From: Macrostomum hystrix
Taxonomy: Eukaryota; Platyhelminthes; Macrostomidae
DNA length: 64,000 nt
NCBI GenBank assembly: GCA_950097015.1
Contig: CATNEN010000005.1
Coordinates: forward strand, 2,278,501 to 2,342,500
Direction: 5' to 3'
Positions 1 to 12,600 of the stretch are shown in pieces. A program made the position numbers and the translations under genes. The first letter of the stretch is position 1. Each line of letters begins with the position of its first letter. The notes beneath the pieces were generated by a model. That model saw only the letters and a program-made list of their open reading frames with translations. It searched no databases and was not told where the DNA came from.

Positions 1-637
1 TGTCTGACTGTCTTCACATCCTTCTGGACATCTGTGTGACTGTCTTCACATCCTTCTGGACATTTGTCTGACTGTCTTCACAGCCTTCGAGACATCTGTG
101 TGACTGTCTTCACATCCTTCTGGACATTTGTCTGACTGTCTTCACAGCCTTCGAGACATCTGTGTGACTGTCCTTCCATCCTTCAGGACATCTGTCTGAC
201 TGTCCTTCCATCCTTCAGGACATCCGTCTGACTGTCTTCACAGCCTTCGAGACATCTGTGTGACTGTCCTTCCATCCTTCAGGACATCTGTCTGACTGTC
301 TTCCCATCCATCAGGACATCTGTCTGACTGTCCTTCCATCCTTCAGGACATCTGTCTGACTGTCTTCCCATCCATCAGGACATCTGTCTGACTGTCCTTC
401 CATCCTTCAGGACATCTGTCTGACTGTCTTCCCATCCTTCAGGACATCTGTCTGACTGTCTTCCCATCCATCAGGACATCTGTCTGACTGTCCTTCCATC
501 CTTCAGGACATCTGTCTGACTGTCTTCCCATCCATCAGGACATCTGTCTGACTGTCCTTCCATCCATCAGGACATCTGTCTGACTGTCTTCCCATCCATC
601 AGGACATCTGTCTGACTGTCCTTCCATCCTTCAGGAC
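1..637. repeat. 32-bp tandem repeat array
   Basis: About 20 head-to-tail units of 32 bp built around TGTCTGACTGTC followed by a variable CTTC/CATC segment and GGACATC. The array runs off the left edge of the window, so its true length is unknown. Units differ by a few substitutions, and two main variants alternate (tcttcccatcc and tccttccatcc). Confidence 0.95.
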
Positions 638-1751
638 TATTACTACCTTAAATTCTTCATGTTTAGTTTTAAGATAATATCAGAAATGTTTGAGAGCATA
701 TTGAAAAATCAATGAAGAAATTATGTTACCATCTGTGACTTAGTGAAGTCGCGAAGGTGACATGAATCGAAATGTAACGATTTCAAAGTTACATTGATTC
801 CACCGCGATTTCTCCAGCATGTGCAACTGATTAGCATAAAGCAAATCAATTCTTTAACCTTCAAACTTTCAAAGCTTATTAGATCCCTTGGAAGAATTAA
901 AATAAGACACGGTTTGATTTAGTTTCTCTGAATAGGATTTGTTTTACTCGCCAGCGTTGACTGCACTCTGTCTCTCGATAAGCTGTCGTCTGTCTATCAA
1001 CTGTCTTAAATTTTGTATTTCACCCTCAAAATAAAGATCGTCACGTCTTTTTAAGTGCGGCTCCCACTTATTTTGAATTCTTTTGTAAAGTGATTTCGTA
1101 ACAGATTTCAAAGCTGTTAGATTTCTATATTCTCGATTAATAAATCCTTGGAGTTAGAATTTTAAAACCCTCTGGCGCCCGGCGGCGTGCGTACATTGAG
1201 TGTACATTCTCTCCCCACTGTCCTCTGTCCCACACTAGCTTCTCTTTATTTTCTCTCCCCCTTTCTCGTGTGTACCTGTCTGGCCTCCACTGTCACATGT
1301 TTTGTCGCACGTGGGTGGGCTTTTTGTTTGTCTTAAAGTGCAGTGTTAACTGCAATTGGTGCTTCAACTATGACTCATAGGCTGCGACGGATCGAATGAA
1401 GGTGCTTTCCTTTCAAGATAAGTCTATGACGTCAGTAGTTATTTTTAGAAACCACGTGATTCTATCTAGTCGTATGTGCTTATGGGTGGCCTTTGGCTGA
1501 CTTGAACCTTCCATGGTTTTAAATCCATGAACCCGTTAGATTCTTGAATCCACAAAGCTTGTTAGATTCTTGAATCGATACTCGGCAAAATTGACACAAA
1601 ATCTTGAATTATAATAACTCTTCAATTCAGTGCCGATCCCAACCCTTCGCGGATTAGTCTAGTGCCGCTGGTGTGACGAGGGCGGAGGGTGAATTCCGAT
1701 CCAACTAACTTCCGGGTGAGGGATGGAGACGGTGAAAATTTTTCACTGAAA
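638..1751. other. non-coding spacer with possible promoter at its right end
   Basis: No convincing coding frame is visible. From about 1170 to 1750 the DNA is richer in CpG than its surroundings (GGCGCCCGGCGGCGTGCG near 1173, and again around 1660-1720). ACTTCCGGG at about 1709 resembles an ETS-type promoter element. It lies about 40 bp upstream of a candidate start codon, so this could be the promoter of the small gene at 1752. That is an inference from position and composition only. Confidence 0.3.
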
Positions 1752-2343
1752 ATGCTGGCTAGAGACATGAGCCTGGCCCTGGAAATGGAAAGCTCAGGTA
1801 AGAGAAATATTATCTCATAGAGACTAGGAATTATCTACGCCCAAAAAAGCAGATTGCTTGAGGGCTTTCACTGAGAGCGAGAGGGGCAGGACTATCTGCC
1901 ACGCCCATGCTGTGTGCGTGTGTGTTGAGACGCTGCTCTTGATGGCTCTAGTAGATTAGGGAGGGGAAGCCTGGGCAGGTTTCTTAGAATCTGATCATTT
2001 TGGAATGAAAAGAAAATAATTTTTCAAGGGCCCGATAATGAGGAAAAATAATGTTGACATTTTTTCGATCTTTATTGTAATTCATATCTATTTAAAAACA
2101 TTTCTCATGATGTTTTGATTTTGTAGTTATTCCATCCTTGCGCATTACTGTCAGTAGTGTAATTAAGTTTGCGTGGATGAAGAAATCATTAAATCGCTCA
2201 ACGAAGCCGCAAAAAATTCAGCGTTCTGTGACTCCCTATCTGACTGTCTGAACGAAGAGAAAAAACGATTTAAAAATCTTTTTCCATCGACAGCGACTGA
2301 AGCCATAAATATTCAGCTTGAAAAAGCTAAATACATTGTGTAG
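1752..2343 (+). CDS. candidate two-exon small protein, about 73 aa, unrecognised
   Basis: Exon 1 (1752-1797) begins ATGCTGGCTAGAGAC and ends at CTCAG|GTAAGA, a strong donor in phase 1. A matching open segment (about 2168-2343) encodes an acidic, helix-like sequence starting CVDEEIIKSLNEAAKNSAF, continuing through CLNEEKKRFKNLFPSTA and ending KAKYIV before TAG. Joining exon 1 to an AG at 2166-2167 keeps the frame, but that acceptor has a poor pyrimidine tract. The better-looking acceptor TTTTGTAG near 2127 would read another frame that stops soon. The second segment looks protein-like in composition. I do not recognise the family. The exon boundaries, and whether the gene is real, need transcript support. 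Confidence 0.33.
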
Positions 2344-2443
2344 ATTTTGTCTGACAGATCTTGCTTCATGGCTCCTACTCATTCTCTTTTTTTCTATTTC
2401 CTATCGCTATGTCTGTAACTTCAAGGCTTCTGATTGAGATACA
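2344..2443. other. short spacer, nothing seen
   Basis: No gene, RNA or repeat is apparent between the candidate small gene and the next array. Confidence 0.3.
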
Positions 2444-2690
2444 ATCAGTGAGAGGTGAAGGAGTGAAGTGGGTAAAGTGAGTTGGGTGGCGGGGTGAGGT
2501 GGGTGGCGGATAGAGTTAGGTGGCAGAATGAGGTTGGTGGCGGATAGACTTGGGCGGCGGAGTGAGGTGGGTGCCGGATAGAGTACGGCGGCGGAGTGAG
2601 GTGGGTGGTGGATAGAGTTGGGTGGCGGAATGAGGTTGGTGGCGGAGTGAGGTTGGTGGCGGAGTGAGGTGGGGGCTGAGTGAGGAAGGT
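2444..2690. repeat. 34-bp (2 x 17-bp) G-rich tandem repeat
   Basis: About seven units of 34 bp. Each is two related 17-bp halves built on GAGGTGGGTGGCGGA. The two open frames on the opposite strand (Pro/His-rich) come only from this array. Confidence 0.9.
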
Positions 2691-4679
2691 ACCTGTTATA
2701 AAAGTTAAATTTAACCACTGATATCCTACGCACGACAAAGTTTCGTGTTTATCTTCTCCACATCACTAAATGTCATAATCGATTAGAAATTTGATAAAAA
2801 ACTTGTTGTATTGCACAGCGTTAGTTATGGATCGCTGTGCATATGGATCGCAAACCTTCGGAGAACAATCTGACCACCCCGCTACTATTAGTAGGCTAAT
2901 TAGTAAAAAACGAATTTTCGCATTGCAAAAAGAAATTCGCCAAAATAGATTCCTTTGTTTAAAAGCAAAAAATGTAAAGAAATTTCAGTACGATTCTACC
3001 ACTGCTTTAGTAGAATGCTGGTACAACAATTCTAAATCTAACTACGTTTGTAGATCGTAGAAGAAGCAGAATTGAAATTTATAATTTCGACATTTCTTCT
3101 GCTTCTAAGTAAAAACAATACGCCAACAACGAGCTTGCATGTTACTTATATTATTATTATATTAGCACGCAGTTATAGTCTGCCTGAAATTCAGTTTTTA
3201 TTATAATTCGTTGTTTGAAAAATATGTATTTACTTTAAACTAAAAAGTTGTTCCAACATTCTGAGACAGAAAAATCTAGCCAGTGTAAGGTCTAATCTAC
3301 TTGAAGCTAAAAATGTTCTAAAAAGCGAGTTCATAAATAAAAAGTGCTTGACAAACTACACAGATCGCAAACTAAAATAAAAAAGCACGAATTCATGAAT
3401 TCATTCGTTAGAAACGGCTGATTTGCTTAAGAATATGAAAGCATCAGTTTAAGACACAGAAACATATTTTTTTCGTGTAGAATTTCGATAAGGAAATGAA
3501 ATTTGTCTCTACAGCCGATATGTGGCGAAAACTGAATAGTAAAAGTGACGAAAAACATTTTACGAGGCAGAAAGGACACAAAACTAACTAGAAGCCGCAA
3601 ATTGAGTCAGAATGATATTTGTTTAAGCAAAAAAAATTGCATCGGAAGAAAAGAATGACGTCACAAATTTTCTTTCAGACAATAAAGTTGTACAGGACTA
3701 GAAAAATAGCAAGGCATTTTGATTTTGATCGTTTAACAAATGTTATCGTTTAGAAAAAAAGAAAAGTAACGCGTTAATTTGTGCAAAATTGTGCTTTTTA
3801 TTAATTAATTAATTAATTCTGTCAAACAAAAGAAATAAAAGATTGCCTCTGAATTGTGCTTTCTATCTAATATCGTAAAAATTGGGCAAACTTTTGAAAG
3901 ATGCGAGTTCCGCCATCACTATTAAACAGTTTTATTGATGTTTATTCAGCCGCAAATTGTCACAAAGCTGCTCTTGCCAATCCAGTGCGCGCCGCTGCCA
4001 CCTCCTTCTAAGTCGCTTGGCTGACTCTCCGTAACCTGAAAGTTTAATAGGTTTTTCAATACATATCGGCACTCTTTATTATCGATATACTTCAAAATTT
4101 AATCATAAATATTTACTAATTTCTCGAAAAACATTTACTGCTTGCTAAAATCAAGTAATCAGGAACTAGGTGGCTTAATTGAGGACTCAATGGGCCTTCT
4201 TGTCGGCACAGATTCGAGCCCCAGACCTCTAAGTTACCTCGTAGAAGTCCAAAGCTCTTAAGCTACCATGCTCCATCCTGCCTTGTCGTTGCAAACTGTG
4301 ATTTTTGGCGCGAATTTGAAACGAGAGCCCGTAATATTTATTAAAAACCTTATCTTCGGCACACACAGACACGCACAGACTGTACCAGTTCACACGCGAA
4401 ATGCAAAGTCAAATACAGAAGAGCAGCAACATATTTTAGCTCTGTGCCAGAATGGAAGATTCTCAGCTGTTGTGTGAGAAAAGTGCGCTGCATCGCATCT
4501 GGGCGCACAGTAATGCCCCTGCCATTCTTACCGTTAATCCATCTGTTCTAATCCCACGGCTAAGTTTGCTTGCCAATCGTCAACAAGACGAGAGATGGCA
4601 ACAGTTTTCGCTTAGGTTTTCGTCCTTTCTATTCCTAGTACGCGTATAGATATTTAGCGAGTGAGTTAGCACTACCTTA
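2691..4679. other. A+T-rich spacer with short repeats
   Basis: No supported gene. It holds a short (ATTA)n run near 3803-3820 and a tRNA-like stretch near 4190-4270, listed separately. An 89-codon open frame at 2791-3060 lacks any recognisable motif and sits in A+T-rich sequence, so I do not call it. Confidence 0.5.
4190..4272 (-). repeat. tRNA-like fragment, probably SINE head
   Basis: Read on the minus strand, it has GGTAGCTTAAGAGCTTTGGA, resembling a tRNA A box, and about 30 bases later GGGGCTCGAATC, resembling a B box. The spacing fits a tRNA-derived RNA polymerase III promoter. No clean cloverleaf could be confirmed by eye, so a degenerate SINE head is more likely than a working tRNA gene. 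Confidence 0.4.
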
Positions 4680-6450
4680 TGGTAAGGGCAAGAGATAAGA
4701 GGGTAGGGTAGGGTAAGGTAACATGATAAGGAAGGAGGATAGTGGAGAAAGGATAGGGTAGAAAGGATAGGGTAGAAAGGATAGGGGAGAAAGGATAGGG
4801 GAGAAAGGATAGGGGGAAAAGGATAGGGGAGAAAGGATAGGGGTAGTGGATAGGGAAGAGAGGATGAGGAAAGAGGATAGCGTGAGAGGGTAGGGGAGAG
4901 AGGATAGGGAGAGAGGATAGAGAGAGGGGATAGGGGAGAGAGAATGAGGAAAGAGGATAGGGAGAGAGGATAGGGAGAGAAGATAGGGGAGGAAAGAGGA
5001 TAGGGAGAGAGGATAGGGAAGAGAGGATGAGGAAAGAGGATAGCGTGAGAGGATAGGGAGAGAGGATAGGGGAGAGAGGATAGGGGAGAGAGGATAAGGT
5101 AAGAGGATAGGGTGAGAGGATAGGGAAGAGATGATGAGGAAAGAGGATAGGGGAGAGAGGATAGGGTGAGAGGATAGGGAAGAGAGGATAGGGGAGAGAG
5201 GAGAGGGAGAGAGGATAGGGGGAGAGGATAGGGGAGAGAGGATAGGGGAGAGAGGATAGGGAGAGAGGATAGGGGAGAGAGGATAGGGTGAGAGGATAGG
5301 GAGAGAGGATAAGGGAGAGAGGATAGGGGAGAGAGGATAAGGTAAGAGAGGATAGGGGAGAGAGGATAGGGTGAGAGGATAGGGAGAGAGGATAAGGGAG
5401 AGAGGATAGGGGAGAGAGGATAAGGTAAGAGAGGATAGGGGAGAGAGGATAGGGAAGAGAGGATAGGGAGAGAGGATAGGGAGAGAGGATAGGGTGAGAG
5501 GATAGGGGAGAGAGGATAGGGTGAGAGGATAGGGAGAGAGGATAAGGGAGAGAGGATAGGGGAGAGAAGATAAGGTAAGAGAGGATAGGGGAGAGAGGAT
5601 AGGGAAGAGAGGATAGGGAGAGAGGATAGGGAGAGAGGATAGGGTGAGAGGATAGGGGAGAGAGGATAAGGGAGAGAGGATAGGGGAGAGAGGATAAGGT
5701 AAGAGAGGATAGGGTAGAGAGGATAGGGAAGAGAGGATAGGGAGAGAGGATAGGGAGAGAGGATAGGGTGAGAGGATAGGGGAGAGAGGATAGGGTGAGA
5801 GGATAGGGAGAGAGGATAAGGGAGAGAGGATAGGGGAGAGAAGATAAGGTAAGAGAGGATAGGGGAGAGAGGATAGGGAAGAGAGGATAGGGAGAGAGGA
5901 TAGGGAGAGAGGATAGGGTGAGAGGATAGGGGAAAGAGGATAGGGTGAGAGGATAGGGAGAGAGGATAAGGGAGAGAGGATAGGGGAGAGAGGATAAGGT
6001 AAGAGAGGATAGGGGAGAGAGGATAAGGAGAGAGGATAGGGTGAGAGGATAGGGGAGAGAGGATAGGGGAGAGAGGATAGGGTGAGAGGATAGGGGAGAG
6101 AGGATAGGGAGAGAGGATAGGGGAGAGAGGATAGGGAGAGAGGATACGGGAGAGAGGATAGGGGAGAGAGGATAGGGAGAGAGGATAGGGTGAGAGGATA
6201 GGGTGAGAGGATAGGGAGAGAGGATAGGGAGAGAGGATAGGGGAGAGAGGATAGGGTGAGAGGATAGGGGAGAGAGGATAGGGGAGAGAGGATAAGGTAA
6301 GAGGATAGGTTTAGAGGATAGGGAAGAGATGATAGGGGAGAGAGGATAGGGAGAGAGAATAGGTTGAGAGGATAGGGAAGAGATGATAGGGAAGAGAGTA
6401 TAGGGAGAGAGTATAGGGTGAGAGGATAGGGAGAGAGGATAGGGGAGAGT
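4680..6450. repeat. 1.8-kb purine-rich minisatellite (GGATAGGGGAGAGA-type)
   Basis: More than 120 irregular copies of a 12-16 bp unit such as GGATAGGGGAGAGA, almost entirely purine on the plus strand except one T per unit. Variants with AAGGTAAGAGA and GGGTGAGA recur in blocks of about 160-240 bp. The 613-codon Ser/Pro/Leu frame on the minus strand is a translation of this array and is not a gene. Confidence 0.95.
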
Positions 6451-6784
6451 TGAAAAAGACAGGACTGCTTGTTTCCTTCAGCCGGCAAGAAGCTAAATAC
6501 CTTCATTTTTAGCAACACATTTTAATTCCGCCATTCTGGAAAAGTATTTTTTTCTAATTTTGTGTCAGAAACTAGCGTGAGAACAAAAAAGTACAAGATC
6601 AAGGTGTGTTTTCGCCTAATTCTAAAAATAGGTTCCTCAGCGTAGGCTAATTTGAAGGGGAAAAACAATTGACATGCTGTAGGGATGGAGAGTCGTGGGA
6701 AGGGGTGGATTAAAAGCTGGTGCGGAGACTGTTCGCCAAACCCTCGCCCTACCCGCCTCACGCACTTACAAGTACGTTCACTCG

Positions 6785-7665
6785 AACTATCAAATATTTA
6801 GCCTGCACTCTCACCATACCTAAAACTACTCTCGCCCTTAGTATACTCACGCCATAAACCTACTCTCACCCAAAATCTACTCTCGCCCTAAACCTACTCT
6901 CGCCTAAACCTACTCTCGCCTTAAACCTACTCTCGCCTTAAACCTACTCTCGCCCTTAACCTACTCTCGCCTTAAACCTACTCTCACCCAAAATCTACTC
7001 TCGCCCTAAACCTACTCTCGCCTAAACCTACTCTCGCCATAAACCTACTCTCACCCAAAATCTACTCTCGCCCTAAACCTACTCTCGCCTAAACCTACTC
7101 TCGCCTTAAACCTACTCTCGCCTTAAACCTACTCTCGCCCTTAACCTACTCTCGCCTTAAACCTACTCTCACCCAAAATCTACTCTCGCCCTAAACCTAC
7201 TCTCGCCTTAAACAGTCTCGCCCTAAACCTACTCTCGCCCTAAATCTACTCTCGCCCTAAACCTACTCTCGCCTAAACCTACTCTCGCCCTAAACCTACT
7301 CTCGCCCTAAACCTACTCTCGCCCTAAATCTACTCTCGCCCTAAACCTACTCTCGCCTTAAACCTACTGTCGCCATAAACCTACTCTAGCCCTAAAACTT
7401 CTCTGTCACTGATCATTATCTCGCCCTAGACCTACTCTCGCTCTAAACCAACTCTCGCCCTAAACCTACTCTCGCCCTAAACCTACTCTCGCCTAAACCT
7501 ACTCTAGCCCTAAACCAACTCTCGCCCTAAACCTACTCTCGCCTAAACCTACTCTGGCCCTAAACCTACTCTCGCCCTAAACCTGCTCTCGCCCTAAAAT
7601 AACTCTCGCCCTAAACCTACTCTGGCCCTAAACCAACTCTCGCCCTAAACCTACTCTCGCCATTT
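6785..7665. repeat. 17-bp array containing CCCTAAA
   Basis: About 50 copies of a 17-bp unit, CTCTCGCCCTAAACCTA, with single-base deletions that shorten some copies. Each unit contains CCCTAAA, the heptamer known from plant-type telomeres, but embedded in a longer unit. Confidence 0.95.
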
Positions 7666-8515
7666 CCAATAACCAACTCAATAACCAATGTACACAGTTG
7701 GCCTTCAATAGGATGCAGCTGCTCTCTCAGAATAAGGAAAGATATGCGATAGGCTTGTGTGTAGGCATTCTTCCTAGCTGCTCAAGTCCATATGCTTATT
7801 TGGAGTATATTTTTGGAGTCGGCAGGAAGAAGAGATGAAAGAATGAACGCAGGGGCAGAGGAAGAGCCATCAGGAAGACTCGCGTCGCCATGCTAGGGGA
7901 TAAGGGATGAAATTTTCTGCGGAGACTTCCCCCCTAACCTCCTTTTCGCCCTTCGGATCCCATCCTGCATAGCTGATGGCAAGAATACGCCTACTCAGAT
8001 CTCTATCCTAAAGATGCCCTTGCTTTCTATCTCAATATCGGCCTTGCGCATCGGTTCGCGTGTATTGAGCATATAAAATTCCGTCAACTAAAAATAGATC
8101 AGAGTCCAGCACAACATTCACCGAGAGAATGGGAGTGAGATGAGGCTGAGCTCAGAGATCAGAGAAGTTAGACAGCAACAAGGACAGAATTCTATGTCAG
8201 TGGACAATTAACAATTTCTAGTTCCTCTTTTCGGACAATTTTTTTCTTATTTTTCAAGGTCCCAGACAGAAAAAAACTGGGACAGATTAGTCGATTTCTA
8301 TTTAAGGAAAGAAAAAATAGCTTTACTGACTCCCAAACACGAAACGTGATGGAGAAAAGTTAATCATAAAGAAGATTATCTCTGTACTTTTAATTTAGCG
8401 CTGTTTATCAATAAAATTCAAATTTCGTGTGAAACTGAGTTTAGAAATAAACAGTAAACAAACGAAATAATGTGTGCTTCGGTGAGGTTCGAGTTTGAAC
8501 TCTGGGAGCTCGAAA
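7666..8515. other. non-coding spacer
   Basis: No open frame of convincing composition, RNA gene or repeat seen. Confidence 0.4.
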
Positions 8516-8518
8516 ACA

Positions 8519-8985
8519 GGAGAGGAGAGGGGGGTAGACAGGAGAGGTAGACAGGAGGGGTAGACAGGAGGGGTAGACAGGAGGGGTAGACAGGAGGGAT
8601 AGACAAGAGAGGTAGACAGTAGGGGTACACAAGAGAAGTAGACTGGAGGGGTATAAAGGAGAGGTAGACAGTAGAGGTAGATAAGAAAAGTAGACAAGAT
8701 AAGTAAACAAGACAAGTAGACAAGAGAGGTGGACAGGAGAAGTAGACATGAGAAGTAGATAGGAGAGGTAGATAAGAAAAGTAGACAAGATAAGTAAACA
8801 AGACAAGTAGACAAGAGAGGTGGACAGGAGAAGTAGACATGAGAAGTAGATAGGAGAGGTAGATAAGAAAAGTAGACAAGAGAGGTGGACAGGAGAAGTA
8901 GGCAGGAGAAGTAAACAGGAGAAGTAGACAAGAGAGGTAGACAGGAAGGGTAGACAAGAGAGGTAGACAGGAGAGGCGATGGACA
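8519..8985. repeat. 12-bp GTAGACAGGAGA array
   Basis: About 39 copies of GTAGACAGGAGA/GTAGACAAGAGA. Three overlapping Ser/Leu/Tyr open frames on the minus strand are products of this array, not genes. It ends about 20 bp before the stop codon of the neighbouring minus-strand gene, so it probably lies in that gene's 3' untranslated or flanking region. Confidence 0.93.
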
Positions 8986-9006
8986 GGAGCTAGGTAGAGC
9001 TTTGTG

Positions 9007-9661
9007 TTATATAGAAGCTGATAGGAAGGTGAGACGGAGAGTTAGTGCCCGACTTTGGTCAGCACTCACCGCAGTATTAGCGGCCCTAGCTAACTGGGCA
9101 GAATTAGCATTGTCGCAATCGCTCTTTGAATTGGATCTGCTAGATCTGCTAGACTTTCCAGTTGTTGATAATGAAGCGAACGGCAGCAGCGGTGTCTGCA
9201 TGGCGTCGAGAATGTTGGCCGCGGCGCTGCATAGGCCGGCCGTTGGCAAACTGCCGCACGAGGCGGTTCTCAGCACCGGCTGTCGACGCCTGAGCAGTTT
9301 AATGCCAGCCCTGAGCTGCCTGACAGCGTCCAGATCGGCTAGTCGGGCTGCTAAACCGGGCTCGCCCGGCAGAGACGCTGTCAGGAACGCTACGAGGCGT
9401 TCGACATCGGATTCCAGGCAGCGGGCAGCTCGAGGCCCCAGACACGCGGCCGCGGCTCCCAGCTCGGCTTCGCAGCGTCGTCGACGTCGGATCAGCAGCT
9501 CGGAGCTCCATACCGCAGCCAGCGCTGCCACCGGAGGCGCCAAGATTTCTAAGCGAGCATCGGCGTTGCCGACATCGTCAGGAAATGGTCGAATACCCGC
9601 CGAGGCGACCAATGGCGGAGTCAGGCAGCTGTTGAATAGAGCTTCGGTTGCGGACGATGCG

Positions 9662-9692
<31 letters not shown>

Positions 9693-12600
9693 CGCAGTCA
9701 CCGGAGTTGCTTGATGTCGGAGGCGGCGAGCCAATCTCGGCTAGTTGCCAAGCCCGCTCGGCGCTAGGGAAAAAAACTGCCAGTTGTCGCCTAGCGCGGG
9801 AAAGGCACCTGTGAAAACATAAGTTTTAGGATTAGAGCAGTCTCAAATAGATCTAAGGAAAAAGTTAGTCTTGTTCCACCGCAAGTATGGGCGGGGGCCT
9901 ACTGGGAGAGGATACCCGACTTCCAGCTGACACTTATCTGGATAGATGTCATATCTGCTCAATCACATCTCACCGATAAGACTTTGTGCGAGACAGGATT
10001 TTGTACAGATGATTTTAAGTATTAAATATCAAAATCGAACATACAATAACATGTACTATTAATTCTTTACTTCTAGGGTTTAGTACTCAGGTAGGACTGC
10101 AAATTGTATAATACTTATGAGTGGTATCTACTTCTCATTATCTACTTAACTACTTCTCATTGTCCATCTCAAGCTACTTCTCATTCACCATCTCAAGCTA
10201 CTTCTCATTCACCATCTCAATCTACTTCTCATTCACCATCTCAATCTACTTCTCATTCACCATCTCAATATACTTCTCATTCACCATCTCAATCTACTTC
10301 TCATTCACCATCTCAATATACTTCTCATTCACCATCTCAATCTACTTCTCATTCACCATCTCAAGCTACTTCTCATTCACCATCTCAATCTACTTCTCAT
10401 TCACCATCTCAAGCTACTTCTCATTCACCATCTCAATCTACTTCTCATTCACCATCTCAATCTACTTCTCATTCACCATCTCAAGCTACTTCTCATTCAC
10501 CATCTCAAGCTACTTCTCATTCACCATCTCAAGCTACTTCTCATTCACCATCTCAATCTACTTCTCATTCACCATCTCAAGCTACTTCTCATTCACCATC
10601 TCAAGCTACTTCTCATTCACCATCTCAAGCTACTTCTCATTCACCATCTCAAGCTACTTCTCAATCTACACCTCATTCTCAGTCTCAGTTATCAGCCAGT
10701 TCCGTCAAGCCCTTCAGTCTCAGGTGTCTCACCGTTCAGCATATCGCAGCATGAGCTGAGTCCTGGCCTGTACAACAGTGTCAGGCAGTGAGGCGAAGGC
10801 TTCCAACCTTCCCCTGAGTCGGCCGGCGCATTGCTCTGGAAGGCGCCTAGGCGATATGGCGCCAGAGCAGGCCGCTGTTGCCGTCGCCAACGCCGCGGTC
10901 AGGGCCGGCAGGTCGATTAGGACGACGGTGAAGAAACGGCGACCTCTCACGGATCTGCAGCCGCGAATTTCTCCTGATTTCATGGATTGGCGAAGTGGCA
11001 AGTTGGTTGACACCGTTTTTTTCTGAATACCTGTTGGGTTTCCTGAATACCTGTTGGGTTTCCTGAATACCTGTTGGGTTTCCTGAATACCTGCTAGGTT
11101 TCCTGAATACCTGTTAGGTCTCCCGAATACCTGCTAGGTTTCCAGAATACCTGTTCGGTTTCCTGAATACCTGTTAGGTTTCCTGAATACCTGTTAGGTT
11201 TCCTGAATACCTGTTAGGTTTCCTGAATACCTGTTAGGTTTCCAGAATACCTGTTCGGTTTCCTGAATACCTGTTAGGTTTCCAGAATACCTGTTCGGTT
11301 TCCTGAATACCTGTTAGGTTTCCAGAATACCTGTTCGGTTTCCTGAATACCTGTTAGGTTTCCAGAATACCTGTTCGGTTTCCTGAATACCTGTTAGGTT
11401 TCCTGAATACCTGTAAGTATTCTGATATTACCTAGCAGTGTTCCTAGCAATATCCTACTTTAAGCAGCGCCTTACCATCTCCGTCGCAAACGACATCATT
11501 GTCGTCGTCAACACAATCGACTTCGATGTCGTCAACGGCGGTGTCATCATTCGTCGCATTGTCCTCCTCGGCGTCTAGCCTGGCCAGACTTCGACAAGCC
11601 AGTTGAAGCAGGCTGGATACCACAGAGCGACTGGCGATCACGGAGATTGCCAACCAATCCGCTAATGCGGCTAAGGGCGGCTCCAATTGGCTGGCCGTCA
11701 CGCGACACGCTCCGCCGCGTCTGCCGGCCAACCAATCAGAGAGCTCCGAGCAGCACAAGAGTACAGCTCTAAGGCAGGGATCTAGAAGCGGCGAAATCTG
11801 GCAGCTGATGAGTTTAGGCGGAGTGCATGCCAGTGCCAGGTGCCGGTCGAAGGCGCGGAGAAATTCAGCCTTCAGTTCAGAGGCAAGCGAATTAGCTTGG
11901 TACAGATTGATATCTGACACTTATCAGTTCTGACAGGTATCCAGTTCTGACACTAATCCTTTTCTCACACTAATAAAATTCTGACACTAATCCAATTCTG
12001 ACACTAATCCAATTCTGACACTAATCAAATTCTGACACTAATCATATTCTGGCACTAATCCAATTCTGACACTAATCAAATTCTGACACTAATCAAATTC
12101 TGACACTAATCCGATTCTGACACTAATCAAATTCTGACACTAATCCTAATTCTGACACTAATCAAATTCTGACACTAATCCTAATTCTGACTCTAATCTA
12201 ATTCTGACACTAATCAAATTCTGACACTAATCCAATTCTGACACTAATCCTTTTCTCACACTAATAAAATTCTGACACTAATCAAATTCTGACACTAATC
12301 ATATTCTGGCACTAATCCAATTCTGACACTAATCCAATTCTGACACTAATCAAATTCTGACACTAATCATATTCTGGCACTAATCCAATTCTGACACTAA
12401 TCAAATTCTGACACTAATCCAATTCTGACACTAATCCGATTCTGACACTAATCAAATTCTGACACTAATCCTAATTCTGACACTAATCAAATTCTGACAC
12501 TAATCCTAATTCTGACACTAATCTAATTCTGACACTAATCAAATTCTGACACTAATCCAATTCTGACACTAATCCAATTCTGACACTAATCATTTTTGAC

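Noticed and set aside
2791-3060. 89-codon plus-strand frame
   Set aside because: It lies in A+T-rich DNA, has no recognisable motif, splice partner or favourable start context, and its length is within chance expectation.
4677-6518. 613-codon Ser/Pro/Leu frame on the minus strand
   Set aside because: It is a purine-rich minisatellite read on the opposite strand; composition follows the unit exactly.
9002-9814. 270-codon plus-strand frame with poly-Pro
   Set aside because: It is antisense to the last exon of the minus-strand gene, whose frame joins other exons in phase. The poly-Pro mirrors its poly-Gly.
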